NCBI GenBank assembly: GCA_029298735.1
Contig: JANSLP010000071.1
Location: 62,001 to 126,000 of the forward strand
Direction: 5' to 3'
Source of the DNA: Ophiostoma sp. CBS 140.51
Taxonomy: Eukaryota; Ascomycota; Sordariomycetes; Ophiostomatales; Ophiostomataceae
Length of the DNA stretch: 64,000 nt
The number at the start of each line of letters is the position of its first letter. Position 1 is the first letter of the stretch. Shown here piece after piece: positions 30,901 through 40,213 of the stretch. Position numbers and translations under genes: made by a program. The notes beneath the pieces were generated by a model. The model worked only from the letters and a program-made list of their open reading frames with translations. It was not told the origin of the DNA and made no database searches.

Positions 30901-32325
30901 TGTGATGGGATTGGCGAGGGTGGCCGGCAGCAGGTCGCCGTCGTCGTAGTCATCGTCTTCTTCCTCTTCCTCGTCGTCATCTTCATCGTCGAGGGCGTCG
31001 ATGAAACCGTCCATATCGTTGTCATCGTCGTCGTCTATGTCGTCCATGTCGTCGCCATTTTCGGCACGGAGTGCGGCCTGTTGAGCCGCACGGCGCATGC
31101 GAAGCAGGCCAATCTCGTGGGCGAACACAGGGTTGGTCGTCGGGTCTTGCGTGATGAGCTCTTCATCGTCGATACCGTTGGCGCCCACAATGGCGTGGGT
31201 GGCCGGGCTGCCCTTCTTCCAGGGCCGCAGCAGCTCCTCGCAGACGACACGCCGCAAAATATCGTGGTCGTTACCAACGCTACAGCCCGAGATATCGCCC
31301 AGCCACTCGATGATGGTGCCGCACATTTGCTCGCGGAAGGTGTCACGCGACGAGCGGATGGTCACAGTGACCTTGATATCCTCGAGGATGCGGGCAGCGT
31401 TGAGCAGCTTGTCGATGCTCGTGGAGTGCATGAGCAGGCTGCGGCCAATCTCATCCGTTTCGTAGGCACGAGCAAGACCATTAGGCAACGTCGTTTCGCA
31501 GGCCCGGGCGACCTGGTGCATGACGTCCGTCACCGTATGCTTCTCGTCATTCCACAGCAGTACGGCGAACTCGTCGGCGGGGACACCGTCACTAGCATCG
31601 CCGTCGCCGTAGGTGGACGACAGCCGCGACATGCGCTCGTCCTGCTTAATTGACTCGAGCGTTTTTGTTTGGCGCAGCTGCTCGGGCGAGCACGAGATGA
31701 CGTCGCACATAAAGTCGAGGGCACGGCCGATAGTCATGCGGATGCTGGCCTCGAGCTCGGGCGGTGTGCCGGCAGGTGCCTTGTCCTTGCCTTTGCTTGA
31801 CGAGGCCCCATTTCCACTGCCATCGCCGTGTGTGTGGCCCTCGGGAAAATCAGAGTGGATTGTGCAGAACATGGGCGTCTTCCAGGCTTCTGGATCACCG
31901 CAATCACAGCAACCACTATTGCCGGGAGATACGCTAATCCTAACCATGTGACCGCGGTGGTCGGTGGACTCAAAGCAACGACTGCACAAACAGCACGTGT
32001 CGTCGGTTCCGCAGGTCTTACACGAGTAGGTCGCCTCGCCGGGCCGGAAAATATGACCACAAGCATGTCCGCGAGCAGCTTCGGTGTACTCAGCGCCATT
32101 AACGGCACCCTGGGCCTCACGCAGCTTGAGGGTGCCGCCCCGTAATGGCCCACCGGTCGGGAAGAAGAGGTTCATGTATTCCTCTTTCCCGCTGGCCATG
32201 CACCAAAAGAGGCTTCCGAGCAGCTGCTTGGCGACATTATCGTTGTAGCGGTTGCCGTGGTCGGTATTGAGGCTTTTGAGGAACTGGCAGAGCTGCCGTT
32301 CCTGAGTAGACATGGCGGCGGCCAT
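24991..32325 (-). CDS. UBR1: E3 ubiquitin-protein ligase UBR1 (N-recognin)
   Basis: A single-exon protein of 2444 residues that recognises destabilising N-terminal residues and ubiquitinates their bearers with a Rad6-type E2. The UBR box is at about 88-158 (HACGHIFRPGEATYSCKTCG, then CCLCSRCFESTDHRGH and GCCDCGDPEAWKT), with the zinc-binding Cys/His pattern intact; it binds basic N-termini. A ClpS-like domain at about 252-326 (FAVLLWNDEKHTV) binds bulky hydrophobic N-termini. A long acidic segment (about 425-465) follows. The RING-H2 lies at about 1520-1660 (CILCQEDTDDR, then CGHIMHHHCFEAYFEA and FVCPLCKALGNAFLPI) with a long insert between its halves. A poly-Ala/Gly segment (about 1778-1832) precedes the C-terminal autoinhibitory domain, which ends in Cys/His motifs (MICLLCGEVFCGQA). 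It is longer than yeast Ubr1 (1950 residues), mostly from low-complexity insertions. The first ATG in frame is used; Met5 is an alternative. Confidence 0.95.
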   Translation of the reverse strand: MAAAMSTQERQLCQFLKSLNTDHGNRYNDNVAKQLLGSLFWCMASGKEEYMNLFFPTGGPLRGGTLKLREAQGAVNGAEYTEAARGHACGHIFRPGEATYSCKTCGTDDTCCLCSRCFESTDHRGHMVRISVSPGNSGCCDCGDPEAWKTPMFCTIHSDFPEGHTHGDGSGNGASSSKGKDKAPAGTPPELEASIRMTIGRALDFMCDVISCSPEQLRQTKTLESIKQDERMSRLSSTYGDGDASDGVPADEFAVLLWNDEKHTVTDVMHQVARACETTLPNGLARAYETDEIGRSLLMHSTSIDKLLNAARILEDIKVTVTIRSSRDTFREQMCGTIIEWLGDISGCSVGNDHDILRRVVCEELLRPWKKGSPATHAIVGANGIDDEELITQDPTTNPVFAHEIGLLRMRRAAQQAALRAENGDDMDDIDDDDDNDMDGFIDALDDEDDDEEEEEDDDYDDGDLLPATLANPITRAALTPGLISMLTSEGDDNDDMMMIDVQVTEAPADAVGQGEGTQTGEGAAASNEASEAQSATTSNEPTATTGHTDSEMVIEDQLEEGEAAMSGTAPLAPPPPPPPPVPLHASAPTTSQSRTTSSRSRRGSAPLNAADTTSSASRSSAAATTGSSRRNPRERDVTPSDSDTAEPLIAPTAYSKSGLDIPKTPGLNLSDRTEPPKPGRYWLGVPPDYMEVEGVPPAEDLFQRVRLDWLILFDLRMWKKVRNDLRSLYISTVVTIPEFKRVLGLRFAGLYTTLAQLYLIGDREPDHSIINISLQMLTTPSITTEIVERGNFLTSLMAILYTFLTTRQVGHPWDVSSSAVLAFDSGSVTNRRMYHFFVDLKYLFSSPHVQKCLRTEDRYMMQFLDLVKLHQGICPNTRAIGEHVEYETGTWISASLITREINRLCRQFSDAYRNLQGADLSHLARAIRYTAKTVILNSIGSERQRFSQAEVREEVQFRVLSDFEFDSPAAFYDVVRFVVEEQPISFHHALHYTLSWLIECGKSQSLDNLRHYLGFSTQELKSQPRSMGRKVMPRRLNLTPEDYLMAAFDYPLRVCAWLAQMKAGMWVRNGISLRHQAGTYRGVSQRDVAHHRDIFLLQTALVVCNPSRVLVSIIDRFGMERWVKGIFEQKAEAQDDSQHLDVVEDMIHLLIVLVSDRTSLVDAEDDAATQLMALRRDIIHVLCFKPLSYTDICNKLPDRFQEQENFQEVLEEMATFKSPDGNTDVGTFELDPQYIEEVDPYSAHYNKNQREESETAYRKWMAKKTGQPAESIVYEPKLQAITTGAFVGLSEFTSTGVFAQLIYYSLLYPLVAQKLTPTVPFTRIETFLQVVLHLVLIAIAEDKTYGAGAEGLQGGGDDSVTSFIHYALNQQARSNFMPESPEAKTIVSLLDMMSTKDEFKACHPKIALILKRMRQKRPTDFESAYARLGVSVDRISTASPAYNSSNANEERERKKRAAMDRQARVMAQFQEQQKSFLANQGDIDWGIDDDEDEDMEASGTGAGAGYEEEKKLWKYPSGTCILCQEDTDDRRLHGTFAFFTESLILRQTDLQDPDFVREAASTPKNLDRSAESIRPFGVAHENRQKVVKIGTDGEPFESERQVIGKGFPSKNCQPGVLSVGCGHIMHHHCFEAYFEATLRRHNQQIARHHPEDTEKLEFVCPLCKALGNAFLPIVWKGKEESYPGALAPTTAFSSFLDEQMAGEAHYVLSAPRPPDEVQAMQRLYIGSSMLTSVSDKASQLVYEAWERLPQSPHYLQGPTLAGPAGALGAAGWPPIPAAMAGAAAAAAAAAGVGGGGAAGGAAGGGGGAGGVAGAGPGTVSGSGAFASGSGSGARVQPELANVVRDLVSAYRRLKRTLRTNDLPMLQMVDNGRGRNELYGSDTLAQAVGYSISAVEIQQRGTDAEYGMTLLSKIPEQSLTHLRILCETVTSYIAIGAQRHGGDNRVDREFRRDAERQHCQLFVTMYFGQETEATARPTEQYGPLLGLDPFIFLCESVFGMVPALKMEVAHVLQLCYLAELVKVVYHMGRNIPVSAWINELMNRQSGGDPALENFALFCLSIAHMDLGARTNRRQSVVIDASLLATDALGANRGFDQEGVNTLEGYYNFVKKYALVFLRKSVVLMYAHAGVDFNSHVSPAPELSELERLSEVLKLPSFDEMCSSLVNDQSSSFSSSSSSASWPASTPQLVNGWVHHYYTHTWGKHKAAGTKGLPSNAGDAATEDDASSTISGELAMSNASGAASNSGASNKATVGSTSSSSSTTQSKDQPPSQPSSALLSHPGIYELVGLPQNFEQLLDECTRARCPTTGKDVSDPMICLLCGEVFCGQAICCLKEERIGRTHARRRIGGAQQHMRRCQRNMGLFLNIRKCCIYYLHRMSGSYGYAPYIDKYGEVDLGFRHGRPLQLNQRRYDAMLRAVWLSHGVPSFISRKLEMDINNGGWETI

Positions 32326-33707
32326 GGTTGTTGTGTGTTGTTTTGGAGATGAGAGAAAGAGGTTGGGGTGGGGGTGACAAAAGAGAGTAGGGAAGAGAGG
32401 AGGGAGAGAAGGGAGGGGTTGTCGGAGCGAAGCGGCGTCGTTCCTCAGGCCCGTTGGTGGTTGACCATGGGCACGGAGGACGACAGTTGTAGAGTGTGGT
32501 TGGCTGAGTATGTGTAGTTGGTTTTGTTGCCGTTGTTGGCGTGCCTGAAGCTATTTCGGTCGTCTCGAGATGTAGCTCAAATGGTGGGACGGAATGTCGG
32601 TTGGTGAGGTAGAGTTCGAGACGAGGTAGAGTTGAGATAAAAATCGACTGTGTCCAAGCACCCCGGCCTGGAAGATAGTTGTAGAAGGAGGGATTTCGTT
32701 CGAAGGGGCGTCCTTTTTGGAGCTGGTGGGAGGCGTTGGGGCGAGGATGTCGATTATTTTTGTGTGATGATTAGAGGAAGGTCTTCGTCACTTTCCTGCC
32801 ACCCCCAGCTGTTGGAGGCCTGGCCGTTGTCGGTCGTTGCTGCCTTTTGTGGACGCTAAAGACTGTTACAGGAGGCAAGAGGTGGGGTGCCGCCTGAGGA
32901 AGGAGCGAGTTGGAGGTGTTTTGGGGCAGGTATTTGGGGGGCGGGAAGGCAGCTTGGGCAATTGGGGGCAGTTGGCGGGGTTTCAAAAGAGGCCTGAAGG
33001 GGCAGGCGCCAGTGTCAAGTCCCGGTTCTCAGTGTGATCTTCGAGCTTGACTTTATTCTCTAATTGTTAAGGGCTACTTACTTCAATTATTCAGCTTGCG
33101 GCAAGAGCGGGAACTTCCTCCAGCGGAACAGGAAGCTTGAGCTTTTTTCTTTTTTCTTTATTATTTTTAACTATTGTCTTTCCACTCCTACAATTGCGCA
33201 AACGTCGTCATCTCCTGCTCCGCTCATGAATGGCAATCTTTCAACCACGCACAAGCGTTCGTCGGTCTGTAATGACGGCCTGGGACGGCATTCTCCGTCG
33301 TCAGTTTACGAGCGGCCGATGAGGACTCGGAGCTGTCCTAACTTTTTCGTGATCCTCGACACGTTATCACGTGATACACATATTTCCATATATATAAAGT
33401 TGAGGGATGGGATATTCACTTCGAAGTCACCAACAACACCCTAGTTCCGTTTTTTATGATGATGAAATTCTATTTCGAGAGTGCCCTATCCAGGCGATTG
33501 TGTGGTTTTTGTACAAAAAAGTGTGACCCGTCCCGCCGCACCACGCACGACGAGGCGGCCGTGCTGGGACAAGACATTGATTCGAAAGACGAGTCCGTCT
33601 CGCGCTCCAATGTCCGTCGTCTATCCATGTCTCCGTGTGTATATTTTCGTTGTTTTTCGTTGTATTATTTTTGTCTCCCCCATTGCCATTGATCGTCATG
33701 CGGCAAT
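32326..33707. other. UBR1 upstream region and spacer to QCR9
   Basis: 1.38 kb. 32326-32660 is the UBR1 leader/promoter (CT-rich on the minus strand). 32960-33440 includes a T-rich block at 33140-33180. No gene seen on either strand. Confidence 0.4.
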
Positions 33708-34297
33708 TTACTCGTCATCCTCATCGCCGCCCTCCAGGTACTTGGAGCGGATGTCCTTCCATTGGCGCTGTATGTGTTAGCAATTCCTCGACAAGTTGTG
33801 TTGACATAGGTAGGTCCTGGACTTACGCCGCGGTTGATGTTATCCCAGATCTTGTTCATGCCGGTGTCATAGGCCCTAGATGTAAGGTCAGCATTTCGTC
33901 ATGTCCTATCGCATCGAAGTCCCCTCCGGGTTGGCTCACATCTGCCAGGCAAATGCTGAGCCGAAGACGACGGTAAGCATGGCGTAGTTCTTGCGGAACA
34001 GGGTGCTGTAGAGAGAGCGGTGTTAGAATAAGTGTTTGTGAGGAACGATATGACGACAGGGGGTTCGGCTAGATGGTCGTCGGGATCGGGTGCGGATGGG
34101 GGACTTGCTTGTAGATGGAACCGTAGGCGGCCTGGAAAGTGAAGGAGAAACAGTTAGCAATTGTTCGTGACAGCAATTGGCATTGTGGAAGGCTCAATGG
34201 CGACGTCAAAATGGATCCTCGGCGCGACGTTGAAGCTTTTGCCGGAGGTTGTCCAATTGAGTCGTCGGGGGCCGGGAGAGACGGGCGCGCCTACCAT
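33708..34297 (-). CDS. QCR9: Cytochrome b-c1 complex subunit 9 (Qcr9), five exons
   Basis: Assembled from five exons: 34295-34297 (start codon only), 34109-34131, 33940-34005, 33827-33875 and 33708-33767, giving 66 residues. The product runs MAAYGSIYNTLFRKNYAML, a single hydrophobic membrane span (TVVFGSAFAWQ), then YDTGMNKIWDNINRGRQWKD and an acidic C-terminus. This matches Qcr9, the small inner-membrane subunit of respiratory complex III. Introns are 34132-34294 (163 nt, donor GTAGGC), 34006-34108 (103 nt, a GC-AG intron with donor GCAAGT), 33876-33939 (64 nt, donor GTGAGC, acceptor CTAG) and 33768-33826 (59 nt, donor GTAAGT). The reading frame is restored at every junction, and the conserved LFRKN and NINRGRQWKD segments each cross a junction. 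The gene is easy to miss because its longest exon is 66 nt. It is divergent from PYM. Confidence 0.92.
34006..34108 (-). other. GC-AG intron in QCR9
   Basis: The donor reads TACAA/GCAAGT. No GT alternative nearby gives the conserved IYNTLFRKN junction, so a non-canonical GC donor is needed. The rest of the donor (CAAGT) is perfect, as expected for GC introns. Confidence 0.8.
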
Positions 34298-34863
34298 TGT
34301 GACTGAAATTGGTGTCTTGCGACGGCTGGTGGGAGAGATTGAGAGAGAGGAGAGGTGGTGCGAGGTGAGGTCGTCGTGGATGTTTGAATTGCGGAATTGC
34401 GGGCGTGCGGGTTTTTGGGTGGTTTGACGATTTTCGGAAAGTCTCGCCAAAATGGAAGATGCTCTGTTTTTCCCGTCTTACCTAATCTTCCCGCCTAACC
34501 AGCATCTGACGGCGTGTGATTGGCTGGAACTGGATCTGGGTGACGAGTGGGCCCTGACCACAAGTAAAGTTCGAACAGTGAGGGACTGTGGGCACACAGC
34601 AGAGTGGGAGAGCGCTGAAAGACCCACTTTTAGCACCCAAGTCAAAAAGTCGTGGGCACATGCCGTCGTCGGACCGTTTTACAGAGGGGAAGGTGCGCAC
34701 TGTTAAGGTTCCTCCATAAAAACCTACATAAAAAAAAAGAAGTGAAGACAAAAAATACAAAATTACAAAAACAGAGCAACACAAAATTAACGACACGTTC
34801 GACGACACATATTATCTATTTGATATTCCATTCTCTATCCACCCACCACCACCACCGCCCACT
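34298..34863. promoter_or_regulatory. Divergent promoter of QCR9 and PYM
   Basis: 566 bp between two divergent starts. It contains a CCAAT box in reverse (GATTGGCTGG at about 34519-34528), which fits HAP-complex control of respiratory genes such as QCR9 (established for yeast, inferred here). Confidence 0.4.
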
Positions 34864-35514
34864 ATGGCCTCACAGCCGACCAACGCCGGCATCATTACGG
34901 ACGCGGCCGGCGTCCGCCACATTCCGGAATCGACACGCGCCGACGGCAGCACACGCCGGGCCATCAAGATCCGGCCGGGGTACCAGCCGCCCGAGGACGT
35001 GGCGCTGTACAAGAGCCGGATAGCCGAGAACTACCGCAACCGGTTAAAAAATGGCACCGTGCCGGGCGCTGAAGTGAAGGAGGACAAGACGGCGGAACCG
35101 GCGCCGGCAGCACCGGTTTCCAGGGGATCTGCCGGCGTCCCCGGCGCTGTCCCCGCTGGCGATGCTGCGTCAGAAAGCGCTTTGGCTGCCAACAAGAACG
35201 CCAAACGCCGCGAGGCCCGGAAGAAGGCGGCAGCGGCGGCGGCTGAGACCCACGCAATGACGACGACGACGACAGCATCTGCAGCCAAGACGGAGGCTGC
35301 TCCTCCTGTCGCGGTGGAAGACCCCCAAGCGGAGCGCGAGAAAAAGGCGCGCGGCCTCAAGAAGAAGCTCAAGCAGGCCAAGGAACTCAAGAGCAAGCGC
35401 GACGTGGGCGAGACACTGCTGCCCGAGCAGATTGCCAAGGTCATCCGGATCAACGAGCTAGTGCGGGAGCTGGATGCACTTGGATTCGATGCCGAGGGCG
35501 AGAGCAAGACATGA
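34864..35514 (+). CDS. Partner of Y14 and Mago (PYM/WIBG family)
   Basis: A 216-residue single-exon protein. The N-terminal 50 residues (AGIITDAAGVRHIPESTRADG, then RAIKIRPGYQPPEDVALY) are the Mago-binding PYM domain; PYM strips the exon-junction complex from mRNA on translating ribosomes. A basic/Ala-rich helix (NKNAKRREARKKAAAAAAE) and a C-terminal segment with KKLKQAKELKSKRDVGETLLPEQIAKVIRINEL complete the usual layout. Length is typical of the family. It starts at the ATG in ACTATGGCC after a CACCACC-type leader. It is divergent from QCR9 and convergent with the nucleoside hydrolase gene. Confidence 0.9.
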   Translation: MASQPTNAGIITDAAGVRHIPESTRADGSTRRAIKIRPGYQPPEDVALYKSRIAENYRNRLKNGTVPGAEVKEDKTAEPAPAAPVSRGSAGVPGAVPAGDAASESALAANKNAKRREARKKAAAAAAETHAMTTTTTASAAKTEAAPPVAVEDPQAEREKKARGLKKKLKQAKELKSKRDVGETLLPEQIAKVIRINELVRELDALGFDAEGESKT

Positions 35515-36029
35515 AGAGGGAGGGAAGATGATGTGTTTGAAAAGGCACATTGCATCGATTTTACCTACCGTACGACTGGTGGCCGGTCGTTCTTGCCCAA
35601 GGAACAGGAACAAGGCTTCTGGCTGGCACCCAGCTGCTCGCTTCGAGCCCCGGATGCTCGGAACAGTCACCGACTCTATTCTGACGCCATGAGCCACGCG
35701 GAATACCGAGTCGTGGCCATCTGAGTGCTTCCTCCATCGCCTCGATGGAGATGACCTCGTGCTGACCCAGATATGATCTGCGGCCTCAGGGAACCAGCTC
35801 CGAGGGTCCTCGCTGAAGAACGACGACAAGGGGAGGAGGGCATGATAATAAAATAGATGGCTTGGGCAGACGGGCTTTAATACATTACCAAAAGTTCTGT
35901 CGATATTGTTTGTAACTGTTGGATAGAGTGCTCTGTACTGTCTAGTCTATACTGTTATAGGATACTCTTGTCTAGGTAGATCCGCTCCTTTTAGGAGACA
36001 CTCATTATATACACATCCCAGCCATTTGT
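35515..36029. other. Convergent 3' spacer between PYM and the nucleoside hydrolase gene
   Basis: 515 bp, two 3' flanks facing each other. 35840-35960 is AT-rich. No gene seen. Confidence 0.45.
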
Positions 36030-37317
36030 TTACCGCCCATTCTTTGCGTTGGCCTCATCTGCCCGTGAACAGCACTCCTCCATAACCTTCCAGAAACCGG
36101 GAATGTCCAGGCCGCGCGGGATGCGGATACCCTCAGCACCCGGTGGCAGCAACTTGACGACTGTGCGGCCCGTCTCGGCCAGGCCAGCCAGTGCCTCGTC
36201 AGTCGTGCCGTCAGTAACGACAGTGACCTCGTAGCGTTCAGCCACAGGCTCTGTGACGTTGGCGGCATCATGAACGTAATCGTAGAAAGGAATGGCAGCG
36301 GCAGTGCCCGTCAGGACGGCCGCCACAGAAATCGGGTCATGCAGTGGCGGCCCCTCCTTGATACCAAAAACCTTGTTGTAGGTGTCGGCAAAGAAATTCA
36401 GCAGCTGGACGAGCATGGTGCGCAGGACAGTCTTGCCCTGACTCGGGATGGAAGGTACCCTTTCTGTGGCGTCTGTGACGACGGGGTTGGCGGCATGGGG
36501 CCCGTGCAGCAGCAAGTCCTGAACTTCGGCTGTGGCCAGCACGAGATGTGTCAAGTCCAAAGGCACGAGTGTCGTCTTGCGCGCCAGACGGGGGTTGCCA
36601 AAAACTTGAGCAGCCGCTTCCGGGTCCAACAAAATGTTGAACTCGGCATAGGCGGTGCGATTGCCGATGCGCGGGACACCGTTGACCTCGCCAGCCACAG
36701 CGGCCGTAAACCCGCCGCCGACAGCGCCGCCCATGATGGACAGCCCGCCCAGGTGGTCGGCAATCTCCGGGTGTCTCTGCAACAGCAGGGCAACGTTGGT
36801 CAAACAACCCGTGGCCACCAGCCAGGGCACGCCAGCCGGCTCAGCCAGCAAAGCAGCAGCCATGGCCTCGATGGCCTCGTCGGCATCAGTGCTCTTGGCC
36901 GCCACGCGCGGCTCTGGCAGCAAATCTGTACCGTCCAGGCCCGTCTCGCCGTGGATGTCAGCACTCGCTTCCATAGGCGGGCGTTGTATCGGACGCGATG
37001 CGCCAGCGTAGACGGGAACGTCCTCTCGAGAGATGGCTGTGAGGATCGATCTCGCGTTCCACAGTGTGTGTCTAGAGCACGTTAGTATCATGTCATGTTA
37101 TTGTAGCTTGATAGAAGACCTACTTTAAGGATGCATTGCCGTAGACGGCGGAGATGCCAAGAAGGCGCATGGCCGGATGGTGGGCAGCCAGGAGGATAGC
37201 AAAGACATCCTGATGGTTAGTGGGAGTAGACGAGAGTTACGCCAAGGATCGGTCACTTACATCGTGACCGGGGTCACAGTCGAGCCAGACTGGCACCGGC
37301 GTTTGTATCTTGGCCAT
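36030..37317 (-). CDS. Inosine-uridine-preferring nucleoside hydrolase family protein
   Basis: Three exons: 37261-37317, 37124-37209 and 36030-37071, with introns of 51 nt (37210-37260) and 52 nt (37072-37123), giving 394 residues. The N-terminal motif VWLDCDPGHDDVFAILLA (about residues 10-27) carries the calcium-binding Asp cluster of nucleoside hydrolases and is split by intron 1 between the two final Asp. GISAVYGNASLKHTLWNA, VYAGASRP, LVATGCLTNVALLL, GLSIMGGAVGGG, AEFNILLDPEAA and HDPISVAAVL follow in the expected order. The enzyme cleaves the N-glycosidic bond of ribonucleosides for base salvage; the substrate cannot be set from sequence. There is no signal peptide, so it is cytosolic. 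Both introns have CTAAC-type branch sites and the junctions keep the frame. Confidence 0.93.
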
Positions 37318-37878
37318 GATGGATGATAGGAGGGGGAGATAAAGGGGACGATGATGAAGATGAAAAAGAGACCAAATAGGAGACGAAGGAGGTGGGTGAA
37401 GACGAAAATAGGGATGGGTATAATACAGGTTGAGGATCTAGGAAAGGACCACAAGTTGTAGATGATGTCGTTGCTCAGCACTGATAACCGTTGTTCACCG
37501 TATCTCGCCGCGTCTTATCGTGAGTTGGAGGAGGTGAGTTTAAGTTGAGTTGAGAGTTGTCTTCGTATTATGGCAGGGTTTGTCCAGTTTGGGCCTAACA
37601 TGGTGCTAAAATCCGTCACAGCCGTCACTTGGCAGGGGCTTGCCCGCTCCCGTCTCGCCCGTCACTGCTGGAAATAGACCGCTTTGGCGGCTCGGCTAGC
37701 GGCGGATTTCAGGGTCTTTTTCAGTCTTGTTAGGGGCTTCGGCGGTAGCACAATACGGAAGGCACAGTATTCACCAATGATCGCCATATAAAATCACCTC
37801 TCTTTGAAATTGAACCAGATGCAAATGGGTATATTCCGAAAATATATATATATATATAAATTTATTCCCTCCACCCCT
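37318..37878. other. Intergenic spacer
   Basis: 561 bp between the nucleoside hydrolase start and the stop of the RED-family gene, both on the minus strand. It is AT-rich at the left gene's promoter side, with a TA microsatellite near 37850. No gene seen. Confidence 0.4.
37842..37858. repeat. TA dinucleotide microsatellite
   Basis: About eight TA repeats just beyond the stop codon of the RED-family gene, in its 3' flank. Confidence 0.85.
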
Positions 37879-39721
37879 TCATGACGCCTCTTTCCGTCTC
37901 TCCAGCACACGCATCACGTCCTCAGCATTGTTGCCGTCGCCCTTGCGCTTCTTGCCTCCACGCTTTCTCTTGGCTTTGTCGCCTCGAGAACCGCCTTCTT
38001 CGTCGTCGTCATCATCACCTCCAGCGTCAGCTCCACCTCTCCACGTAGACAGCCGCTCTTTGCGGTCAGCCCGGTCCTCGTCCAGATCTTCTGTATCTTC
38101 CAGCCGGTTCGTGCCAAAGCCCATATCCAGGTCCTCGGCATCACGATCGCTGCTCTGCATGAGTTTCTTGAGACGGGCCTCGCGTTCGGCTTCTTTGGAC
38201 AGTGCCTGGCTCTTGGCCTCGGACTCTGATGCCTCACGCATCTGCTTGGCTTTGCGTAGGGCGGCCAGGACAGACGGGTCGTTGAGTGAAGGTCCACCGC
38301 GGGACGACTGTTCGGACAGCAAGGTTGAACCGCCAAAGTAGTTGTTTCGTGGCTTGGCTGGCTCGGCAGGTCTCCTCTCTCTGCTCGTAGATCTCCGCCG
38401 CCGCCGACTGTCGCGGCTTGTGCTCGAAGTATCGCTGGCCTCGCCGTCTTCCCGGCTGCTTGTTGTCGATGACCGTCTTCTCCGTTTGGCGTCGCGGCTG
38501 TCTTCCTTCTCCTCATTCTCTTGCTTCTTTTCCGTCTTTTTGCCATCCTCATCAGAGTCATCGTCCGAACTCTCCGAGTCCATGCCCGCCAGCGGATCGT
38601 AGTCGGACCCTACATCATCAAAGATGTCCACCTCCTTGGCTGCTGCCGCTGCTGCCTCGGCCTCTTGCTTCTTTCTGTAGAACTCGGGCACTTCCATGCC
38701 GAGGACTTTGCCGTCGGCTTTCAGTGCATCAACACCGTCAGCAGCAGGCGGTGCCGTCTTCCGTACTTTGCGCTTCTCGTGCCCGTCCTCGTCGACAATC
38801 ACCAGAACCTCGCGGCCACGGCTGTCAATCTCGATGCGCGAACCGGCCGTTTGGGGTGCGCCAATCTTCTTGAACCGGGAGCTTAGAAGAGGCTCAGATG
38901 CTGCAGCCTTGGCTTGTTTCGCAGCCTCACGCGCCGCCTTCATCTCCGCTAAGATCTGGTCGCGTGACCGTTTTTGACCAGCAGCTGCGGTTGTTGTTGT
39001 CGAGTACTGTCCCTTTTTCTTGGCCTTTTCGCGCTCGACGGCCTGGACTTCACTGCCTTCGATCTTCTCGAATTCGTCGTCGACGTCGGTAGCAGGCGGT
39101 GCAGGCTCCTTGTCCTCCTCTTTGTCATCGTCGTCCTTCTTCTCTCCCCCAAAAACATCCTCGCCCATACGCACCCGATTCAACAGTTTAAAGTCCAGTC
39201 CCTTGACGAGGTGCGTGCTCGACAGGTCGCCACCGGCAATCTCGAATCGTAGCTTCTCGTAGACGGCCTGCTCGACCTCGCCCTTTTTGTGTAGTTCTTC
39301 GAGTGCCGCTAGTCGTACTGCCCGGTCGTTTTCGTCTGTCTCCTGTTCGGACCGCATCTTGGCACGGTCGACGTAGCCGGCAGCAAACTTGCTGCCTTTT
39401 GGATTCGAGGTCCGCATTTTCTTCTTTTTGTCGTCGTCGCCGTTGTTGTATCGGTCGGCCATCTGTTTCGCGAAAGCCATCCTGCTGACATCGCTTCCGT
39501 AGCGGCTGGACGTGTTAGTACGACTATTAAAGAAAGGACGGAGGGCGTATGGGAACCCACGGAGTCATTGGGATGCTGGCTTTCTGTCTTGATCCGAGAG
39601 CTCGTGGTGCGCCGGGCGTTGCGCCATTGTTGCTGCTGTTCATTGAGGTAGAGGCGCCATTCTTGCTGCCCGACGACGCGCCAGCACCAAGGGCCAGCTT
39701 CCGGAACTGGTCGTTGTTCAT
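37879..39721 (-). CDS. RED/IK (SMU2)-family spliceosomal protein
   Basis: Exon 1 is 39561-39721, a 55-nt intron is 39506-39560 (donor GTGGGT, branch ACTAAC, acceptor CCAG) and exon 2 is 37879-39505, giving 595 residues. Residues 1-150 carry the RED-like N-terminal region: MNNDQFRKLAL at the start, SRQKASIPMTPR across the junction, then FAKQMADRY, GSKFAAGYVDRAKMR and the end THLVKGLDFKLLNRVR. RED pairs with SMU1 in the spliceosomal B complex. The rest is charged and disordered, with RS-type stretches and a Lys-rich C-terminus (KRKRGGKKRKGDG) typical of fungal homologs. The start at 39719-39721 gives the family-typical MNN opening. It is divergent from REV1 with 492 bp between. Confidence 0.9.
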
Positions 39722-40213
39722 CGTGGCGGTGGGGTGTAGGGTGGACGTGCGACGAAACAATGGTATTAGTGCAGCTTCTCCGGCGTTGAAAAGTTGAGAA
39801 TGACGATGTCCTGAATCTTCAAGGCACTGGCCGCCAAATTTACAGTGGGTCGTGCTGAAAGGGCGCCCAGAATTTAGTGGAAGGAGCGACCAAGACAAGC
39901 TTCTTGCGCTCACGTGCTTTCGTGGAGATTGGGGAGTTGCAGGCAGCTATCCACTTTTGCCACTTTACGCGAGTCGCGTAATCTTTGCACTCTTCTCACT
40001 CCAACTCTATCTCTCTCAACAAAACCACACCCACTGTCCCTTGACTAATCCGGCTGGCCCGTTCACGGCGGGCATTATGTTGCTTTTGAACTCGGCCGGC
40101 GATGGCTAGTGTCGCTGCCTGGGATTGATTGAGGGCGACACGATCTCCTTTTATTCTCTTCTGACGACATCTTCATCCGGCCTTATTGGCCTTCCCCTCG
40201 TCAACCCCCCGTC
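39722..40213. promoter_or_regulatory. Divergent promoter of the RED-family and REV1 genes
   Basis: 492 bp between two divergent start codons with pyrimidine-rich flanks. No gene inside. Confidence 0.45.
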
